64,000 nucleotides of DNA. Source: Xenopus tropicalis. Taxonomy: Eukaryota > Chordata > Amphibia > Anura > Pipidae. The notes beneath the pieces are model-generated. The model worked only from the letters and a program-made list of their open reading frames with translations. It ran no database searches and was not told the DNA's origin. Both the position numbers and the translations under genes were made by a program. Below, in pieces: positions 11,175 through 22,299 of the stretch. Position 1 is the first letter of the stretch; each line of letters starts with the position of its first letter. Where the stretch lies: the NCBI RefSeq assembly GCF_000004195.4, contig NC_030683.2, forward strand, positions 51,845,358-51,909,357, written 5' to 3'.

Positions 11175-11843
11175 ATACTGTATGATTGTGATGGCCCAAC
11201 ATATGTTAAACACGTTCAACACATTCCGAGCCTTAGAAACCCAAGTAGCAATTTCCTGAGAAATCATTTTGAAAATCTGTGCTTTGGTTCAATATGATTA
11301 AAGACAAAGTTGTTGAAACAGATACACCAAACTCAGCTAGATGTTTTAATAAACCTGTTTTAAAAATAAGTATTTTTTAATGTGTTTTACAAAATTTTAA
11401 GGTTCATTATGAAACTCCATTAAACTAGCATGTTTTCCTGCTGTAAATTTAAATATGCTGTTTTGGAATTTAGGCATTCATGCAAAAGTTTGTTGGTTTG
11501 AAAAATTGTTAACAGTCGGATTCTTACAACAATTTTAAACAAGTACAGTCCTTTGCTCCTGCTATCATACTGGGACTCACAGAAGCAGCAAAAATTCATT
11601 TCAATTCAATTTCAACAAGGTCAAAAAATAATTATTATGCATTTACTGCCATTGTATGTTTTTATTATTCCAATGACGTTTTACATGTAATCATTTCTGG
11701 TCTATAGTTATGGGTATGGTCTACGTTGAAAGGAATAAAATATATAGTTTATCTGACATCCGTTTTAAAATTAAGTCCCCATCCATCTTACCAGTATATT
11801 TTCTAGTAATAAAAATCTACATTTAATAAGTTTTGGTGACTTT

Positions 11844-12254
11844 CAGGCTGATGTCACACGTTGCGTTTTTATGCTGCATATTTTCAAATTCTTTCAGCGG
11901 CTGAAAAACGCCCGATATCATCATCCATAGAAATAACTTGAAGACTCGAAGCAAACCACACAATGCGGAAATACGCTAGAAAACGCCTTAGCACGGATTT
12001 TTCAAGCGTTGGCTGAAATACGCCAGTATTTGCAAAGCAAGCTATTCCTATGTATACACAAAGGTAGCTGACAGACCTAGCTGAAATACGCAGCGTTTTT
12101 TACTATTTCGCACTATTAGCACCATGGAAACGGGATTTGCTACGTCACCAGTACTAGGCTGAAAAACGCCATAGTCAGGGGCTGTGTGGCTTGTGCGGCG
12201 TTTTTAGGCTGAGAAAAAACACAGCGTAAAAACTCTACGTGTGGCATCAGCCTC
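11844..12254. mobile_element. MITE with CAGGCTGATGTCACACG ends
   Basis: The left end CAGGCTGATGTCACACG and the right end cgtgtggcatcagcctc are inverted repeats. The interior is rich in gaaaaacgc/gcgttttt words (for example ggctgaaaaacgcc) and is more GC-rich than its flanks. The CAGGC terminus would suit hAT, but I cannot see an 8-bp flanking duplication, so the class is open. Confidence 0.75.
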
Positions 12255-12678
12255 AGATAACCATTTCAATTATGTGTCCTTACTATAATAAGCCTTCTTG
12301 GATTTGGTTTAGTGGATTGGAGGGATTATGTAAAATCTCTCCATGACATGTCTTTTATTGATGTATTTGTTTCTTTATCTTTGTATTATAGTGCTTTGCA
12401 TAAGTATTCCAATCCTTGACCAATTTTCTCATCTTCATGAACTGATAATTTATAAATGGTGTCTGTGATAGTTCTTTTTCAAAACACTGGAGCTCAAAAT
12501 CAATTTTAATGTGGCATTGTTTTATGTTAAATAAAATCCTCCAAAAAGTAAAATAACTTAAATTGCCTTTGTGTAGTCTTGCACTGCAAATATTTAATGA
12601 GGGCACAATTACCGTACAATTGCCCAAGCCAGTGAATCAGTAAAATAACTTCCAAATTTACAGTATAACAAGCCAAAG
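12255..12678. other. Intronic spacer, no feature
   Basis: AT-rich; short open frames only, none with recognisable content. Confidence 0.4.
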
Positions 12679-13101
12679 TTAAAGGAGAAGGAAAGGTAAA
12701 AACTAAAACATACAGCCATAAGCACTCACAGAAATTCTGCACTGAGTTCTCTGTCAAAAGAACCAGGATTTCTGTCTCTTTGTTTTTCTGCACAGCTCTC
12801 TCCCCTCTCCTGCTCCCCCTCCCTCAAGAATGGTAAGAACTCCCTCCCCCCCTTAGGAATGTGTGATCTGAGCCATTCAGCAGGAAGCATCCTCATAGTC
12901 TTACAAACTGTGCATGTACAGGGGTCTTGGTGTAGGAGCATGGCATTATGGGATTGTTTTTTACAGAGTGTTTTTTTTCTATGAGGCTTCTGATTATCTG
13001 AACAGGAGAAATATGGGGAGACTTAAGGGCACTATTGAGAGAACTGAAGGTATGCCTGCTGCTTGAGATTAACTCTTTATTAGACTCTCCTTATCCTTTA
13101 A
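12679..13101 (+). mobile_element. TTAA-flanked MITE, aaggagaaggaaaggt family (copy 1)
   Basis: TTAA occurs at 12679-12682 and 13098-13101. The left end is AAAGGAGAAGGAAAGG and the right end ccttatccttta. Its body is collinear with the copy at 17254-17722, sharing acagccataagcactcacag, gagccattcagcaggaag and gagaactgaaggtatgcctg. No ORF of note. Confidence 0.85.
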
Positions 13102-13594
13102 AGAACTGTTACTCAGGTTGAATATCTGAAATCTTAATATTGTGACATGCTGACTGTCTGTACATGTAATTTTTGGGGGAATTTAGCTATGGAAGGCAGG
13201 GTAGCAGACTATCTGGAGCATAGAGACAGGGCACCACTTCAGGCAAAAACACAGGCTCACAGGAACACAGTTCATCAAGAAACAGTTCAGCAAACTTGTT
13301 CAAAACTTATCCCCTTTCTGGGACTCTCACATTCTAGGGTAACATCCACACTCTGGAACCTTTTCAGGGTTTCTCACCATCCCCAATGACCTTCACACAT
13401 CCATGGTGACTCTCCCACTTGTGAACACTCAGGCTACTCACTCAGCCCTGCTGTCTCTTCCCTAATGGGATACCAGCTCATCAACCTCTGGCACACTTTG
13501 GCTTCTCACTAAGCCTTGCTGACTCTTCTCAGCTCTTATACACTTGTTCACCTCTCCCTCCCAGAGCATTTTTTTTTTCCGCAAATGGTTGTGT

Positions 13595-14005
13595 TGCACC
13601 TGTCCCCCTAAATGCTTACATTTTGCACTGCTGTGCCCGTATTTCCATTATTTGCAAATCGCAGTGAAATGCAATTTGCACACAATAATTTGCAAATTTG
13701 ATTTGCATGAGCATGCCCTCTGTGCGTGTTTGTTTACATTTGCATAATCAGTTTTGTGAATATTTTTACCACCACCAAAATTGTGGTGTAACTTGGATGT
13801 AGACCATGGGCATAAATATTTGCAGTTTGTGAATAGGCCATATTAAAAAGCTTTTAAGGATATTCACATTGTGAATACAAATTCACAATTATGTCTGCAC
13901 ATTAAATGCACCAGTCTTGTCCAGCTTTATAAATATTAACACGGGCAGGGCAAATATGTTCACTGTGCGAATAATGTGCTGCATGAATTTTATAAATGAC
14001 CACTC
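13595..14005. repeat. Old AT-rich interspersed repeat rich in tttgcaaat words
   Basis: Contains aaatgcttacattttgcact, which recurs inverted at 3827-3855. Repeated tttgcaaat and caatttgca words follow, with an end gaattttataaatgaccac similar to other MITE ends in the window. Boundaries are poor. Confidence 0.45.
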
Positions 14006-14151
14006 TAGTGTTTGTTAACTTATTAGAAAGTAAAGTATATATCATACTTCTCTGCTGTCTATAAAGGTTTTCCACAGAAAGAAAATTAAAACAATGAAAA
14101 ATCTACAACATTTAGTAGCTGAAATTAGAGTAAATATTATAAGATATATAT

Positions 14152-14360
14152 ATAGATTGTAAGCTCTATGGGGCAGGAACCTCCATCCTCTTGTGTCTTT
14201 GACTCTTAACTTATTGCAACTGTAACTGTATCTTGTATTTATTTGTATTTATTGTTATACTTTGTATTTATCTATTATCTTATTAACCCCCTGTTTGTAT
14301 TAATGTATTCTACTGTACAGCGATGCGTACATAAGTAGCGCTTTATAAATAAAGATATAC
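14152..14360 (+). repeat. Interspersed repeat with gattgtaagctc / tacagcgctgc core, forward copy
   Basis: Starts gattgtaagctctatggggc and ends tacagcgatgcg, then gcgctttataaataaaga. The head and tail are shared with 59378-59530 and, inverted, with 22095-22291 and 3432-3570. Polarity and the short A/T-rich tail fit a SINE or LINE 3' end. Confidence 0.75.
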
Positions 14361-15250
14361 AAAGATATACATATAATATCAAGAGCTTTTCTTAACACCT
14401 GGTCTGTATGAGAAGGCGGAACAAAAGCAGCCATAAACAATGCCACATTAAAAGCATTTTTGAGTTAGTGCTTTGACATAAAGAAACCAGTACACAACAG
14501 CATTTCAGTAAACTAAGAAGAAAATCAAGGGTCTGAATAATTTTGTAAGAGTAATATGAGGAGGATTAGGGCAATCTGAATAGTGTGAAAATACTATACT
14601 AAAATACTGAAAACAACTGTTAGATATTTTGAAAAAATAATATAATATACATTTTAAAATAACTGTTGTGCATTGCTGGGAAGCACTACATTAGAAACAA
14701 GTACATAAGTGAAAAGAAACAAGATGTGCAGATCAAAGTATTTGTCACTTGTTAATTAACCTCTATTACTCTTTCCAATGGCAGTTTAATCAATATTTTA
14801 ACTTCCTGTGCTTTTTGTACCATGGGAAAATGAGAAGATCTTGAAAGTGTTGTAGCATAAAGAGTTCTGTTTTTTATTCCTGAAATATTTGTATATTTTA
14901 TAATTATTTTCCTAAAACCTTGGTTTGTAAAATGCAAATTAGAGTGGAATGTAATTATATTCCCAGTCATGCTTATTTTGTAGAATTCTTGTCAAGAATA
15001 GGTGTAACTCTATTTGCAAACCTTTGCTCCATTTTGTTCACAGTCTCATCTTTTGTTTCTGATAAAAATCGCATTACTTTTCTTGAATGTTTAATTAATA
15101 GAGGTTTTGCATCAAAAACCACAAGTATATCCTCCCAAATTTCATTATGCATCAAAATAATGATAGCTGACTGCATTTGCACACAAATGATACAAAATTA
15201 TAAAAATGATCTCCATTTAGCTAAGACATCTACCTAAATGTGTAATTGGG
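14361..15250. other. Intronic spacer, no feature
   Basis: AT-rich. An open frame at 14920-15237 has no recognisable domain and no supporting splice context; I treat it as chance. Confidence 0.4.
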
Positions 15251-15258
15251 GTCCCCTT

Positions 15259-15373
15259 TAGTGATGAGTGAATCTGTCCCAGTTTACTTTGCCAAAAAAT
15301 TTGCAAATTGCTTAAAAGATTTGCAAAACGGCGAAAATGTTGCGTGTCAAAAAAAAATTGTTGCGCGTCACTA
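15259..15373 (+). mobile_element. hAT-type MITE, TAGTGATGAG family, internally deleted
   Basis: Left end TAGTGATGAGTGAATctgtc, right end gcgcgtcacta. The flanks gtcccctt and attccctt agree at 6 of 8 positions, a decayed 8-bp duplication. Shorter than the other family members. Confidence 0.7.
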
Positions 15374-15791
15374 ATTCCCTTCTTTTGAGAATGTCTTTGC
15401 TCAGTACAAGGTAAGAGGAATGCCATCCTAGATGTTGCTTAAATGGATTCTGGCATGGTTTTTATTTCTAAATTAGGCTGTGTGCATTGCAAATAATTAA
15501 TTCTACCATTTAACATATTATTCTTGCACCAACAATTATTTTTATTTGTAATATTGATGTGTAGGCAGCCATCACAGTGCATTGTGCCTGATTTTGAGCT
15601 TTTAGAAGGATCCAGCATAACCACAATAGAACTGTTTTGGATAAGCTATTGATTTCACTCATCGCTAGTGTGGAGCAGAGAGGTGCTCAGTAGCTAAATC
15701 TGTCTTTTCAATGTGAATTGCATGAAGGGATAAAGGACTCAAACAATTATTTTTCATGCAGGAACAATTTATTTCCACTATCATTACCACA

Positions 15792-16141
15792 TAGTGATGA
15801 GTGAATTTGTCCCCTTTCACTTCGCTGGAAAATTCGCGAAATGACAGCAAAATTTGCAAAACGGCGAAAATTCCATGAAGTGTGTTTGATGCACATTTTT
15901 TTTATTGCTCGCGTAATTTTTGTCACCCGTGCCCATTTTGACACAACCGCACCCTTTTTTATTCGACCGTGCCTATTTTTTTTGTGTGACTACGCCTATT
16001 TTGACACAATCGCAACTTTTTTGCATGCAATGAATTTTTTGGTGGCAAATTTTCTTGGAAGTTTCGCAAGACAACTCACCAATGGCAAAATGTGCAAATT
16101 TTCTGCGAATCTATGCCTGGCAAAAAAATTTGCTATCACTA
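15792..16141 (+). mobile_element. hAT-type MITE, TAGTGATGAG family, full-length copy
   Basis: Ends TAGTGATGAGTGAAT and gctatcacta. Exact 8-bp direct repeats ttaccaca flank it at 15784-15791 and 16142-16149. It shows the family interior: cacttcgctgg, aaaacggcgaaaattcc, accaatggcaaaatg and tctatgcctgg. Small open frames inside are artefacts of its T-rich middle. Confidence 0.92.
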
Positions 16142-16149
16142 TTACCACA

Positions 16150-17253
16150 TTTTGCAATTCTAATAATTATTTTGGGAGTTCTCATGCCCACAGTCTGTAA
16201 CAGGTTTTCTGCATTAGTTAGTTCCCTTAAATATGGTATACCTCCTGTCTTTAATGTGTTTCACAAATATTTGCTGGGGTTTCACTGATCTTGCAGTGGC
16301 TACAAAAACAGGTCAAATAACAACCGTGATATCTTTATTAGTAAGATCATCTGAGGTAAGCAGACGCTATTCCAATATCTGAAATGTTTAAATCCCTAAA
16401 TTATGATTTTATTTCATTCTTTCAGAATAAATTGTAGTATTTTAACCTGTGCATCTCTCTATATACCTTTTTATTTACAAACTAATGTTTAATTAATAAG
16501 ACACAATAAAACAAGATAAAGGAGTGTAATTTAAAAGTACATTCTGTTTATGTTGGTGAACAGATGTTGACATTTTACTCAGATGTGACACAAGTAATTC
16601 TGAAAACCAGTCATGGTACTTAGTTCAGATTTTAGCTGATGTTGTTTTGCATCATTTCTTCTCTAGAACTGTTTTTCTTTTCTGACTAATTGGTACTTGT
16701 AAACAAAAACATCCTAACAAAAGGGCAAATTATTTCTTTTTTCATATTCAAGAGTATTTCTGTCTAAACTGCAGACTCTTTTACATTTTTAAGAACCAGG
16801 GTACCATTAACTTTCTGTGTATGCTCAAGCTTATCAATTAAGCATTACAGACTCATTTGAAAAGGAAAATTTCAGATACCGTAATCTAATTTAAATTATA
16901 AAATGAGTACATTGTACTGATGATTTACTATCATACTGATATTCACCCACAGGAAGAGATAAGGATCACTCAGATTAAGATTTTAAAAACATCTTCTGGT
17001 CTTGGTTGCTGGACAACCTTGCATTCAGTAGTCTGAGTACAGACATGACATATTGGTTTGGCTATTTGATGCTATAAGGTTAGTCTAGATCTCTTTTACC
17101 TTTATAAACTGCTGGCTGGATATATTGTATTATATAATTTGCTTCAGATGTTTTCTGCTTTAAATGTCTATCCGTGTTTCATAGTTAGTTTCTGGTGCCA
17201 CCTGTCCCCTAGTAACTAGGGGGGGAGGAATGGTTAAAAATGTTTAAAAAGGA
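16150..17253. other. Intronic spacer, no recognised feature
   Basis: AT-rich unique-looking sequence with no coding signal that I can defend. Confidence 0.4.
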
Positions 17254-17722
17254 TTAAAGGAGAAAGAAAGGTAAAAACTAAGTAAGCTTTGTCAGAAAGG
17301 TCTATGTAAATACAGCCATAAGCACTCACAGAAATGCTGCACAGACTTCTCTGTCAAAAGATTTGTTGTGTCTGTTTCCTCTGCCAGAGACACACAGCTC
17401 TCTGCTCTCTCCCCTCTCCTGCTCCCCCCTCCCTCAAGAATGCTAAGAACTCACTCCCCACCTTAGGAATGTGGATCTGAGCCAATCAGCAGGAAGCTGA
17501 CTCATAGTCTAACTAACTGAGCATGTACACTTGGTCTTGGTCTTGGTGCAGGAGTGAGGCATTATGGGAACTTTCTTTACACAGCTCAGCATTTTTTCTT
17601 CCTGTTTGGCTTCAGATCATCTGAACAGGAGAAATATGGGGAGACGTAAGAGCACTATTGAGAGAACTGAAGGTATGCCTGCAGCTTGAGATTAACTCTA
17701 TTAGCCTTTCATTGTCCTTTAA
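17254..17722 (+). mobile_element. TTAA-flanked MITE, aaggagaaggaaaggt family (copy 2)
   Basis: TTAA occurs at 17254-17257 and 17719-17722. The left end is AAAGGAGAAAGAAAGG. Collinear with the element at 12679-13101 but retains the extra block agtaagctttgtcagaaagg that copy 1 lacks. Confidence 0.88.
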
Positions 17723-17765
17723 ACAATTGAGCACCTATCTTGCTTTGTTACATGTGCATGCCATT

Positions 17766-18090
17766 GTCTCCCAACATTAAATTCCACTGTGACCATTGGC
17801 AACCCTTATTACTAAAAAGCAATGTGGCCAACACTGTGATTCTCAAAAAAGGACACCACTCTGACTCCCAGCATAGGACAGTACTGTGACACCCCCAGCA
17901 TAAAATTAAAATGAGAGAACACTCTGACCCAGAACAAAGTATTGCAACTTCCAGCATAAAGGGTTCTTTGACCACCAGCATACTCCAGCACTGTCATCCG
18001 CAGAAACACCCAGCATAGGACAGCAATGCGACCCACAACCATAAAATGAATTACAAAGCAATGTGACATGGTTCATGGTGTAGGACAGAA
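17766..18090. repeat. Degenerate minisatellite built on cccagcataggacag
   Basis: The phrase (c)ccagcata with ctgtgac/actctgac neighbours recurs about every 25-35 bp. Clear instances lie near 17868, 17895, 17952, 17976 and 18011. The units are diverged. No function is evident, and the open frames across it are by-products of the repeat. Confidence 0.65.
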
Positions 18091-18306
18091 TTGTACTAAA
18101 AGAAAAGAATAGCAGCACAAAACAATTTCTGGGTGACAAAATAAATCTCTCTGAAATGGAATTCCCTTGCAAAACTTACTGACATTAATGTTGCAGAAAT
18201 GTTAAGAATAGCAGGATGGAGTGCTTCCCCACAGGCAGAGGACAGTATTACCCAGCTTGATGTTTGGTCTGTTTCACATGCATGCACTCACTGGACGAAA
18301 CAGAGC

Positions 18307-18475
18307 GGGGCTCATTTATCAACACTGGGCAAATTTTCCCATGGGCAGAAACCCATAGCAACCATAAAGTGATTGCCTTTTCTTATCCAACTGCAGGTAG
18401 TTAATGCAACAATTTGATTGGTTTCCATGGGTTACTGCCCATGGGCAAATTTTCCCAGTTTTGATAAATGACCCC
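18307..18475. mobile_element. Small foldback MITE with GGGGcTCATTTATCAA ends
   Basis: The left end ggggctcatttatcaacact pairs with the right end agttttgataaatgacccc. Inside them cccatgggcagaaacccat pairs with atgggttactgcccatggg. The 169-bp element has no coding capacity. The GGGGC start is shared with the larger foldbacks at 20984, 25094, 42462 and 59005. Confidence 0.82.
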
Positions 18476-20980
18476 GAGCATGTTATTATATTAGAGAAGA
18501 AGAGAAAGTATTATTTTTATTAATCTATATGTGAAGTCCAATGCAAAACAATGCAGACAAAGAATTTTGCAACATTTCATTTTTATATACTGAAATTCAG
18601 TTGCAAAACAGTTTTTCTCTTTCTGCATCATTTGAAAGCCTGGCAAGGAAGGAGGGACTAAAACATTGATGTTACAAATTGTAACAACTTCTCCACAGCT
18701 GACAGAATGTAGGAACTACATAACCCACAATGCATTAATACATTACATGTAATGTAACATTCCTTATTTACACGTGTGTAGGGAATTGTGGGATTTTGAG
18801 GATGCAGGCCGAAGGCAGGCTAAGGGCAGTCAATTACTGTTACATTTACTTGTCTCAAGGCAGCCAGATCAGCAGGAGAACAGAGAGCTAGGCTTATGTA
18901 ACTGTTCCAACAATATTATTACATTAAAAATCATGAACAGGCTGCACATTTTTTAATTACTGTATCTTGCAAAGTTGCTTGAAATTATGTTTACTTTTTA
19001 AAAAGCTTAAGATGTGTTTGGTGGAGTTCCCATTTAGTAAAAAGTCTGCCCAGCAACTTCCCACCCACATTGGGTGGTTGGGGCCATGGCTGCAGACCAG
19101 TGAGTGGGGACTATTTATGGTGCTAGGTTACAAGACATTAACCCAAAGATGGCAACATGTGGTTACTTCAGCCTTGTTACAGGGGGACTTTCTGGTGACA
19201 CAGCCCATGTTCTCCCAACTTTCCTACACAATCTTCCCGGTCCCCATATCTCCTTATGAATTATAAAAAGTAATTACAGTGACATATTCTTTCAATGCTG
19301 TATGCCAACATAAAATATACTACAAATGAATCCTGGGTGCATGTTTTTTGGGGGGGTTTATTCTTACATTAAATTTGATTCTGCTGCAATAAACTTTTTG
19401 CCATGCAGCCTACTGTGTGGATACACTAACATCCTAAAATATCAATAGAAATAGCAAATGCTGTCCCTACATTATCTAAAGCTATACAATGCAGTTTGTA
19501 ATGACCACTTAACCTTGCACAACTTTTTATTAAGCTAAAACACCCCATGCCCCCCAAAAAATTGTGGCTAAAGTTTCTTAGTTAGATATTGTAAACTGGC
19601 CTATCTTTCTTATTTATAATGAACATATGTCACAGAAAATTTTAAAGAGCTATAGATTAAAAATATTTTATCAAAAATATATAGGGAATAATGACCCTCT
19701 ATTGTCAAAAATTGTAAAATGTAAGAATATCATGTCACCAAGGCATTTTACAAGCATATAAAGACCATATAAATTACACTGATTATATTTGATTACATCA
19801 CTATGCACCATTTAAAAGGTAAGAGTTTAGAGAACATTCATAGCTCTTGTTTATAATATATGTATATATTCAATTAAGATAATTTTACAGTACTTGTCCT
19901 TTCCTTCTTGTTCGCAAATCCTGGGCATTCACTGTATAGTGTAGAATATGTGAAAGGCTACTTGAGATCATAAAAAGTTGCTTATTGTGAGTTTACTGCA
20001 TAATCCTACAGTTGTTTCCCTCTCCAACATATTCTTCATACAGTGTAGATCAATACGCAAAAGTTCAAAATCCTGCCTGCAAGTTACTGCCAACAGCAGG
20101 AAACATTAAAAGCTGTAATGACCTCTTACTGGCTGTCATTTAGGGATTCAAAGAAATGTTTGGTGGCCTTTGACTGTTCTATGTTTTTGGAGCTTTGTTA
20201 ATTGGTGCTGCTTGTTTTTCAATATTTGCCAAATTAAATGAAAAAAGCACTACAACCAAGCACATGAATAAACTTTGTTTTATGTATCAAACATATTGAG
20301 TACAATTTGTTCTCTAAAACAATAAATAAGAACTTTATATTTCCTGGAAACATATAAGCAAGCAGCTAGTGGCATGAAAAGTTCAAATTCTTCATTTAAA
20401 GAAATGCATTCAATATCCAATCTTCCATTTTCTTTTTAAGCAGGCTTTTAATGCTCATCTCTGTTATGTGATAGATGCATTTTGATTCGATTGTTTTGTC
20501 CTTGCTTGTTTTTCCTTGCAAAATCTTTGTGCTGGATCTTAAAGGGTACTTATTTCTGATTGTTTCAAAGACAAAATATATGCATTTTTTGTCATTTCCT
20601 CCACTTAAAAGGGTCAAATTTGAAACTGAAAGTAAAGTGAATAAAACAACATCATCTAAAAGGTGGTGAGCTTATGTAGACTTCAATGAGAGTTGTGTTT
20701 TAAAATCTCAAGCTATTTTTTTAATTCAAGTTTTCAAGATTAATTTGGCTCATTGAAAATGAAGGGTAGATTGTCAGTTTACTGAGTTCCAGGTGTTTCA
20801 TGTTTTAAACAATTGAGTTTTTGAATTTTGAGATTTTTTTTATAAATAAACACACAATCAAGATTAGAAAAAACACTTGAAAATTAGAACATGTGTATTT
20901 TAATAAATCTGCCTCCTCATCTGTAAATTACTTGCAAACCTACTGTTCAAAGTAGTGTGTTAGTTGCACCATGTGAACAC
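18476..20980. other. Intronic spacer with minor foldback at 18700-18800
   Basis: Mostly AT-rich. Near 18715-18800 a weak inverted arrangement (acataacccacaatgc against gggaattgtggga) surrounds the palindrome cattacatgtaatg. No gene is supported. Confidence 0.4.
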
Positions 20981-20983
20981 TAA

Positions 20984-21491
20984 GGGGCTGATTTACTAAG
21001 ACACGAATTCCGACCGAATTGGAAAAATTCCGATTGGAAAACGAACATTTTGCGACTTTTTCGTATTTTTTGCGATTTTTTTCGGCGCCTTTACGACTTT
21101 TCGGAAATGATCGCGACTTTTTCGTTACCAATACGATTTGCGCGAAAAAACGCGAGTTTTTCGTAGCCATTCCGAAAGTTGCGCTTTTTTCGTAGCGTTA
21201 AAACTTGTGCGAAAAGTTGCGCTTTTTTCGTAGCGTTAAAACTTAAAAGGCGCGACGTTTTGCGCAAGTTTTAACACTACGGAAAAATCGCAACTTTTTG
21301 CGCAAGTTTTAACGCTACGAAAAAATCGCAACTTTCGGAATGGCTACGAAAAACTCGCGTTTTTCCGCAAAAATCGTATTGGTAACGAAAAAGTCGCGAT
21401 AATTTTCCGAAAAAATCGCAAAATACCGATCATTACGAAAAAAACGCAATCGGACGCATTCGGCCCGTTCGTGAGTAAGTAAATGGGCCCC
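20984..21491 (+). mobile_element. Long foldback MITE, GGGGCTGATTTACTAAGACACG family (forward copy)
   Basis: Starts GGGGCTGATTTACTAAGACACGAA and ends in gtaagtaaatgggcccc. TAA flanks the left and TTA the right, so the TWA target of PIF/Harbinger elements is possible. Most of the element is a giant inverted repeat: gcgactttttcgttaccaat pairs with attggtaacgaaaaagtcgc, and gcgagtttttcgtagccat with atggctacgaaaaactcgc. It is rich in cgaaaa/ttttcg words and non-coding. Confidence 0.85.
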
Positions 21492-21494
21492 TTA

Positions 21495-22030
21495 GGGGCC
21501 CATTCATTAAAGCACATATTTTCGCTGGTTAAAAAAAATTCGGAAAAAATTAGAAGTAACCATGATAATTTCTGATAAAACTATGATAAAACTTTCTGGC
21601 TTTGAAACTTCAATGTATGATTTTGGAAGCCTTCCATAAGACTCAGTGGCACTCTACAGATCCAAACTGGAAAACAAATAGTCACGATACCATGAAATGG
21701 TCATAGTCTTTGTGAAAAATACAACTTTTTCATGGAAGTCAACGCAAACCGCGCAAAAGTTGAAAAGAAAATTTTAATGATATTATTGTGCTCATTACGA
21801 AAATTCTATAAATTGGAAAAAAAGAAGATTTTTTTTTATGAAAAAAAAATTGTGCTTACATGAAATGAATTTTTGTGGTTTTAGATGTTTTGAAACCATG
21901 TAGAAACTCATTTTTTCTAAAACCACAAATGGCAAGTGATTTATCATAACAGCCTTTTAAAAAGAAGCCCCCAAAAAAGCAGAATTTGTTTTGCCTTTTT
22001 CAACAAATGGAGCATTTTTAAAAAATCTGA
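21495..22030 (+). mobile_element. Probable second GGGGCC-ended MITE abutting the foldback
   Basis: Directly after TTA a new terminus ggggcccattcattaaagc begins. The following A/T-rich sequence has aaccacaaatggcaagtg and other words typical of these elements. The right end is not clear. Confidence 0.45.
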
Positions 22031-22094
22031 AAACCTCTAATACCACAAAGCAAAGAAAAATGTGTAATAAATAAATAAAATGATATGTATGTAT

Positions 22095-22291
22095 AACTTT
22101 ATTCATAAAGCGCTACTTATGTACGCAGTGCTGTACAGTATAACAGATTAATACAAACAGGGGGTAAATAAAATAATAAATACAAAGTATAACAATAAAT
22201 ACAAGTAAATACAAGGTACAGTTGCAATAAGTTAAGAAACAAAGAGACAAGAGTATAGAGGTCCCTGCCCTGTAGAGCTTACAATCTAAAT
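22095..22291 (-). repeat. Interspersed repeat with gattgtaagctc / tacagcgctgc core, reverse copy
   Basis: In + orientation it reads tttattcataaagcgctact, then gtgctgtacag, and ends tagagcttacaatcta. This is the reverse complement of the order seen at 14152-14360. It includes aatacaaacagggggtaaat, the complement of the 14280 block. Confidence 0.78.
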
Positions 22292-22299
22292 ACAATACA

